Positions 44,309 through 48,749 of a stretch of 48,749 bases of DNA are shown here, piece by piece; positions within the stretch are counted from its first letter, which is position 1, and every line of letters starts with the position of its first letter. The notes under the pieces were generated by a model, which was not told the origin of the DNA, made no database searches, and saw only the letters and a program-made list of their open reading frames with translations. Origin of the DNA: Azospirillaceae bacterium (lineage in GTDB: Bacteria > Pseudomonadota > Alphaproteobacteria > Azospirillales > Azospirillaceae); the NCBI GenBank assembly GCA_028277115.1, contig JANQHG010000204.1, forward strand, positions 1 through 48,749, read 5' to 3'. Position numbers and translations under genes: made by a program.

Positions 44309-45400
44309 ATGAGACTTGAGGAGATTGCCACGCGGCTGGACGCCCGTCTGGTCGGTGACGGGGCGCTCGAGATCGAGCGCGTCGTGCACCCGGCCGATGC
44401 CGAGGGTCCGGCCGACCTCGTCCTGGCCACCGACCGCGCGACCCTGGCGCTGATCGCCGGCACGCCGGCGCGCGCCCTGGTGGTCGCCGAGGGCGCAGAG
44501 CCGCCGGCCGACGCCCGCGTCGCCGCCGTGGTCACCGTGGCCCGGCCGCGGGTCGCGCTCGCGACCCTGACCGCGCTGTTCGACCGGCCGGCCCGGCCCG
44601 ATGCCGGCGTCCACCCGACCGCCGCGGTCGCCGACGACGCGGTGCTCGGCGACGGGGTCGCGGTCGGGCCGTTCGTGCACATCGGGGCCGGCGCCGTGGT
44701 CGGTGCCGGCTGCCGGATCATGGCCCAGGTCACGATCGGCGCCGGCGCGGTGCTCGGGCGCGACGGTCTCATCCATGCCGGCGCCCGGATCGGCGACCGG
44801 GTCCGGATCGGCGACCGGGTGATCGTCCAGCCCAACGCGGTGATCGGCGCCGACGGCTTCAGCTTCGTCACCCCCGAACCCGGCTCGGTCGAAACCGCCA
44901 AGCAGACCGGGCGCATCGAGGCAACCAACGTCGCGATCCGCCGGATCAACTCGATCGGCACCGTGGTGATCGGCGACGATGTCGAAATCGGCGCCAACTC
45001 GGCGATCGACCGCGGCACCGTGACCGCGACCCGGATCGGCGACGGCACTAAGATCGACAACCTGGTCCAGATCGGCCACAACGTCAGAGTCGGTCGCAAC
45101 TGTATGATCTGCGGCAATGTCGGGATTGCCGGCAGCGCCGAGATCGGCGACCGGGTGGTGCTGGCCGGCGGGGTCGGGGTTGCCGATCATGTCTCGGTCG
45201 GCGACGATGCCGTGGTTGCCGCCGGCTCCGGGGTCGGCAGCAATGTGCCGGCGCGCGCGGTCTATGCCGGCTACCCGGCGGTGCCGCGCGACCGGGCGCT
45301 TGCCCAGCTGCTCCTGATGCGGCGGCTCCAGGGGCTGGTCGACGACATCGGCCGGCTCAAGGCCTGGATCGCCTCCAGCGGCACCCCGCCACCGGCCTGA
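44309..45400 (+). CDS. lpxD: UDP-3-O-acylglucosamine N-acyltransferase LpxD
   Basis: Third enzyme of lipid A synthesis; adds the N-linked hydroxy fatty acid from acyl-ACP. The 363 residues have an N-terminal uridine-binding domain, then a left-handed beta-helix of hexapeptide repeats ([39 protein letters not shown]), the catalytic region [10 protein letters not shown] and a C-terminal helix. It stands outside the usual bamA-lpxD-fabZ-lpxA context and next to an acp and a fabF-like gene, so it may be a second copy or belong to a dedicated lipid A pathway. Confidence 0.93.
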   Translation: MRLEEIATRLDARLVGDGALEIERVVHPADAEGPADLVLATDRATLALIAGTPARALVVAEGAEPPADARVAAVVTVARPRVALATLTALFDRPARPDAGVHPTAAVADDAVLGDGVAVGPFVHIGAGAVVGAGCRIMAQVTIGAGAVLGRDGLIHAGARIGDRVRIGDRVIVQPNAVIGADGFSFVTPEPGSVETAKQTGRIEATNVAIRRINSIGTVVIGDDVEIGANSAIDRGTVTATRIGDGTKIDNLVQIGHNVRVGRNCMICGNVGIAGSAEIGDRVVLAGGVGVADHVSVGDDAVVAAGSGVGSNVPARAVYAGYPAVPRDRALAQLLLMRRLQGLVDDIGRLKAWIASSGTPPPA

Positions 45401-45458
45401 CCGGGGCGACACCGGCCGCCCGCTTAAAAAAAGCCCAATAAGACGAGGAACCCGCACC

Positions 45459-45722
45459 ATGGCTGACGCACCGGCCGAGATCGAAGCAAAGGTTCTGGAT
45501 ATCATTTCGGAGAAGGCCAAGATCGATCGCGAGCGTCTTGTGCTCGACGCCAAGCTGACCGATCTCGACATCGCCTCGCTCGACGTGGTCGAGATCATTT
45601 TCGCGCTCGAAGAAGTTTTCGACATCCAAATCCCCTACAATGCCAACAGCGCCGACAGCGAGTTCGGCACGATCGGCGATGTCGTCAGCGCGGTGACCGG
45701 TTTGGTCGAAGGAAAGGCCTGA
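45459..45722 (+). CDS. Acyl carrier protein
   Basis: An 87-residue carrier with the phosphopantetheine serine in DIASLDVVEIIFALEE (about Ser41). The usual DSL motif is changed to ASL. It carries acyl chains as thioesters for neighbouring enzymes. A GAGGAAC site precedes the ATG. It lies six bases before the fabF-like gene and 58 after lpxD, so all three are probably one unit, distinct from the housekeeping acpP-fabF pair. Confidence 0.92.
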   Translation: MADAPAEIEAKVLDIISEKAKIDRERLVLDAKLTDLDIASLDVVEIIFALEEVFDIQIPYNANSADSEFGTIGDVVSAVTGLVEGKA

Positions 45723-45727
45723 AAACG

Positions 45728-46942
45728 GTGAGACGAGTCGTCGTTACCGGCATCGGGGTGGTGTCGCCGCTCGGGCTCACGCTCGACCGATTTTGGGCCG
45801 CGTTGACCGCCGGGCGATCGGGGATCGGGCCGATCGGCTCGATCCCGACCGACCGGCTGACGGTCAAGATCGCAGCCGAGGTCCGTGACTACGACCCGGC
45901 CGATCATTTCGATCCGCGCAAGGTCGGGTTTCTCGACCGGTTTTCCCAGTTCGCGGTGGTCGCAGCACGCGCCGCGGTCGCCGACGCCAAGATCGCCTTT
46001 TCGCCCGAAACGGCCGCGCGCACCGCGACCGTGGTCGGCACCGGGGTCGGCGGGCTGCACACGCTCGACGAGAGTTTCCAAAAGCTCTATCGCGACAACG
46101 CCACCCGGGTGCACCCGTTCACGATCCCGCGGCTGATGATCAACGCCGCGACCAGCCAGGTGTCCATGGAGCTCGGTCTGACCGGCCCGGCGTTCAGCGT
46201 CGCCAGCGCCTGCGCGTCGGCCAACCACGCGATCGGCGCCGCGTTCCACATGGTCCGTGGCGGTGTGGCCGACCTCGCGCTGACCGGCGGTTCGGAGGCC
46301 TGCATCACCGTTGGCACCATGAAGGGCTGGGAGGCGATGCGGGTGATGGCGTCCGACACCTGCCGGCCGTTCTCCAAGGGGCGCGGCGGCATGGTGCTCG
46401 GCGAGGGCGCGGCCTGCTTCGTGTTCGAGACGCTGGACGGCGCGCTGGCGCGCGGCGCCACCCCGATCGCCGAGATCGTCGGGTTCGGGATGAGCGCCGA
46501 CGCCGGCGACATCACCGCGCCCGACGCCGACGGCGCGGCGCGTGCGATCGCAGCCGCGCTCGCCGACGGCGGGCTGGCGCCGGCGGACATCGATTATGTC
46601 AACGCGCACGGCACCGGCACCGCCGCCAATGACGCGACCGAGACCGTGGCGCTCCACCGGGCGTTCGGCGACCACGCGCGGCAGCTTTGCGTGTCGTCGT
46701 CGAAGTCGATGTTCGGCCACGCGCTGGGCGCGGCCGGCGCGCTCGAGCTCGCCGCGACCTGTCTCGCGCTACGCGACGGCGTGATCCCGCCGACCGCCAA
46801 TTACCGCGAGCCGGACCCGGCGTGCGATCTCGACTATGTGCCGAACGAGGCGCGGACCCGGCCGATCCGGACGGCGATCTCCAATTCCTTTGCGTTCGGT
46901 GGGCTGAACGCCGTGCTCGCGCTCCAACGGGTGGAAGCGTAA
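45728..46942 (+). CDS. Beta-ketoacyl-ACP synthase, FabF-like
   Basis: A condensing enzyme of 404 residues. The active-site Cys is in VASACASANHA (about residue 162), with the two histidines in NAHGTGTAANDATE and SKSMFGHALGAAGA. It elongates acyl-ACP in the cytoplasm. GTG start. Coupled with an ACP and lpxD, it may make the special hydroxy or long acyl chains for lipid A; a plain FabF role is the alternative. A hairpin follows at 46955. Confidence 0.92.
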   Translation: MRRVVVTGIGVVSPLGLTLDRFWAALTAGRSGIGPIGSIPTDRLTVKIAAEVRDYDPADHFDPRKVGFLDRFSQFAVVAARAAVADAKIAFSPETAARTATVVGTGVGGLHTLDESFQKLYRDNATRVHPFTIPRLMINAATSQVSMELGLTGPAFSVASACASANHAIGAAFHMVRGGVADLALTGGSEACITVGTMKGWEAMRVMASDTCRPFSKGRGGMVLGEGAACFVFETLDGALARGATPIAEIVGFGMSADAGDITAPDADGAARAIAAALADGGLAPADIDYVNAHGTGTAANDATETVALHRAFGDHARQLCVSSSKSMFGHALGAAGALELAATCLALRDGVIPPTANYREPDPACDLDYVPNEARTRPIRTAISNSFAFGGLNAVLALQRVEA

Positions 46943-46954
46943 CGCGTTGGCAAA

Positions 46955-46976
46955 GGTTGGGGTGCAAACCCCAACC
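46955..46976. terminator. Hairpin after the fabF-like gene
   Basis: Perfect 9-bp arms GGTTGGGGT/ACCCCAACC with loop GCAA lie 12 bases after the stop. There is no T-run, so termination is likely but weakly supported. Confidence 0.55.
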
Positions 46977-47000
46977 ACTTGAATAAGGGGGGGCGGACCG

Positions 47001-47798
47001 GTGGAGATTTCGCGGCGCACGTTCACGGCGATGGCGGCCGGGACCGCGGCGGCGACCGTTGCCGGTTGCCAACACAACCCGGCGATCGACCGCAGCCAGT
47101 TCATCCTGATCCCGGACAGCTGGCTTGAACACATGTCCCACAGCACCTGGACGGATATCCAGCGCCGGGTGCCTGTCGTCCGCGACGGCCAGTTGCCGCG
47201 GGTGCTCGAACGGGTCGGGACCCGGCTGGCCGACGCCTCGGGCCGGACCGACCAGAACTGGGAGTTCGCGCTGCTCGCCAACCAGGTGCCGAACGCCTTC
47301 GTGCTGCCCGGCGGCAAGGTCGCGGTCCACACCGGCATCCTGCCGTTGATGGACAACGAAGAGCAGCTGTCGGCGGTGATCGGCCACGAGGTCGGCCATG
47401 TGGTCGGCCGCCACGCCTCGGAACGGGTCAGCCAGCAACTGGCGGCGAGCGGCGCCCTGTTGCTTGCGCAATGGTATTTCTGGGGCGAGTTCGACTCGAC
47501 GACGCGGCGGCTGATTTTCGCGGCGCTCGGCGCCGGGGTCAGCTACGGCATCTTGATGCCGTACTCGCGCCAGCACGAGTATGAGGCGGACACGCTCGGC
47601 GTCCAGTACATGGCCAAGGCCGGCTATGACCCCAACGCGGCGGCCGGGTTCTGGCAGAACATGATGCAGGCGAGCGCCGGCCGGGCCCGGCCGATGGAGT
47701 TCATGTCGACCCACCCGGCCGACGACAAACGCCTGGCCGAAATTCGCGAGCAGATCCCGGGCGTGATCGAGCTCTACCAGCAAAACCGGCGCGCGTGA
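47001..47798 (+). CDS. M48-family metallopeptidase, lipoprotein type
   Basis: A 265-residue zinc peptidase of the periplasmic BepA/LoiP-like group. The N-terminus has twin arginines and a lipobox-like end (SRRTFTAMAAGTAAATVAGC), suggesting Tat export and lipid attachment. The zinc site is HEVGH (about residues 129-133), with the third ligand in HEYEADTLG near 195. Such enzymes trim or check outer-membrane proteins. GTG start after GGGGGGGCGG. The stop overlaps the start of the methyltransferase gene, an odd pairing. Confidence 0.9.
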   Translation: MEISRRTFTAMAAGTAAATVAGCQHNPAIDRSQFILIPDSWLEHMSHSTWTDIQRRVPVVRDGQLPRVLERVGTRLADASGRTDQNWEFALLANQVPNAFVLPGGKVAVHTGILPLMDNEEQLSAVIGHEVGHVVGRHASERVSQQLAASGALLLAQWYFWGEFDSTTRRLIFAALGAGVSYGILMPYSRQHEYEADTLGVQYMAKAGYDPNAAAGFWQNMMQASAGRARPMEFMSTHPADDKRLAEIREQIPGVIELYQQNRRA

Positions 47799-48749
47799 CC
47801 GCGGCTCCGGCCGGCGACCCGGCGCGGCTGGCCGCGGCGCTCGCCCCGCCGGTCGGGGCGGCGCTGGCGGCGCTCGGTACCGCGGTGATCGCCGACCCGG
47901 CGAACGCGGCGCTGGCGGCGCGCCTGGCCGGGCAGACCGGCGCGGTCGCCGGGGTCGGGCACCAGCTTCGGCGCTTTTTCCTTCAGCTGATCGTCCGGGT
48001 CGGCGCGACCGGCGACCCCGGCGGCGCTCTGGCGCAGTGGCGGGCGGCGCGGTGGCCGGCATGGGTCCGGTGGCTCGGCACCGGCGGGCCGTTCGATGCC
48101 GCGTCCTGGCCGGACCTCGCGGCGTGCCGGCTGGCGGCCGGGGCCGCGGCGGCGGTCGGGCCCCTCGCGGATGCGCTCGGCGCACTCCTGCCCGAGGATC
48201 GAGCCGCGCTGACCGGCGACGGCGGCTTCGCGGTCGCCGGCCGGCTCCACGAACGCCTGCTAGCCCGCACCGCGGTGTTGGCGCCGGGCGGGCGGGCGGT
48301 GCGCTTGGCCGAGGGCGGCGACCGGCGGCGCGACGGCGCCTATTACACCGACGCGGTCCCGATCAACGCCCTGATCGACAGCGCGCTGGCACCGGTGGTC
48401 GCGGCGCGCGGGGCGGCCGCGCTCGACGCCGTCACCGTGTGCGACCCGGCGTGCGGCAGCGGCGAGTTCCTGGTCGCCGCCGCCCGCCATCTGGTCGCGG
48501 CGCGCCGGCCCGCAGACCCGGCGGCCGCGCGCGCGGCCTGGCGGGCGGTGGTGACCACCGCGCTTCACGGCGTCGACCGCGATCCCGACGCGGTCGCGCT
48601 CTGCCGGGCCCGGCTCGCCTGGCTGGCCGGCGGCGACGATCCCGCGATCACGGCACCGCTGGCGACCCGGGTGCGGGTCGCGGACAGCCTGGCGCTAGAC
48701 TGGGCGGCGGCGTGGCCCGAGGTCGCGCGCGCCGGCGGGTTCGCCGCCG
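47795..48749 (+). CDS. N6-adenine DNA methyltransferase-like protein, 5' part
   Basis: The frame opens with GTG inside the previous stop (GTGA) and runs off the window, giving 318 residues. The first ~180 are Ala-rich and helical. Then come the hallmarks of class I adenine methylases of the Eco57I/type IIG kind: GAYYTDAVP, SAM motif VCDPACGSGEFLVAAARHLV (about residues 213-232) and LHGVDRDPDAVALCRARLAW. The catalytic NPPY would lie just beyond the end. It could be a stand-alone methylase, part of a restriction system or of a phage-defence locus; the missing 3' part would decide. Confidence 0.85.
   Translation, partial: MTAAPAGDPARLAAALAPPVGAALAALGTAVIADPANAALAARLAGQTGAVAGVGHQLRRFFLQLIVRVGATGDPGGALAQWRAARWPAWVRWLGTGGPFDAASWPDLAACRLAAGAAAAVGPLADALGALLPEDRAALTGDGGFAVAGRLHERLLARTAVLAPGGRAVRLAEGGDRRRDGAYYTDAVPINALIDSALAPVVAARGAAALDAVTVCDPACGSGEFLVAAARHLVAARRPADPAAARAAWRAVVTTALHGVDRDPDAVALCRARLAWLAGGDDPAITAPLATRVRVADSLALDWAAAWPEVARAGGFAA

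Overview
The window is very GC-rich and gene-dense, and its genes are tightly packed. Neighbouring genes often share a GTGA or ATGA stop/start overlap. The gene set points to a purple non-sulfur, nitrogen-fixing alphaproteobacterium, probably Rhodospirillales-like. It has carotenoid genes of the spirilloxanthin/spheroidene type (crtC, crtD, crtE, crtF), nifV-nifW-nifZ behind a sigma-54 promoter, and Zur-regulated zinc uptake. The assignment rests on gene content only.

Layout. 0.3-3.5 kb: znuB-znuC-znuA facing zur. 3.5-3.8 kb: an IS1634-type transposase remnant. 3.9-8.1 kb: an L,D-transpeptidase divergent from a large EndoQ-like/UvrD helicase fusion. 8.2-8.9 kb: a nine-repeat CRISPR array with no cas gene in the window. 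9.2-10.7 kb: a lipoprotein and azlCD. 10.7-17.1 kb: a V-type ATPase operon (D-I-K-E-DUF2764-A) with no subunit B gene. 17.3-21.2 kb: a small membrane protein, a Uma2-type protein, a metallo-beta-lactamase-fold hydrolase and a GAF/HD-GYP protein. 21.3-23.9 kb: a probably type-I-secreted 5'-nucleotidase-like protein. 24.2-26.7 kb: hesB/iscA-like, nifV, nifW, nifZ. 26.8-32.4 kb: an EamA transporter and a peptide-modification locus. 32.6-39.9 kb: crtC, a chemoreceptor, a DUF29 gene, then crtD divergent from crtE-crtF. 40.3-42.4 kb: a lone MlaE-like permease and mtnP. 42.9-48.7 kb: a periplasmic protein, a second DUF29 gene, lpxD-acp-fabF, an M48 peptidase and the start of a DNA methyltransferase that runs off the window.

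The most interesting region is 27.8-32.4 kb. On the minus strand it reads PqqD-like protein, radical SAM enzyme A, UbiA-type prenyltransferase, radical SAM enzyme B, a 51-residue peptide gene that starts with GTG inside the stop of enzyme B, then radical SAM enzyme C. The last 22 residues of the peptide align without gaps to PqqA: Trp, Pro, Asp and Tyr fall at the PqqA positions, but the Glu that PqqE joins to Tyr is Met. No pqqB or pqqC is present. This looks like an uncharacterised ribosomally made, post-translationally modified peptide (RiPP) pathway, possibly giving a prenylated tyrosine-derived product, next to the carotenoid genes.

A family of GC-rich, hairpin-forming elements lies between many of the genes. 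One of them encodes the last ~23 residues of the V-ATPase A subunit, at the point where subunit B would be expected.
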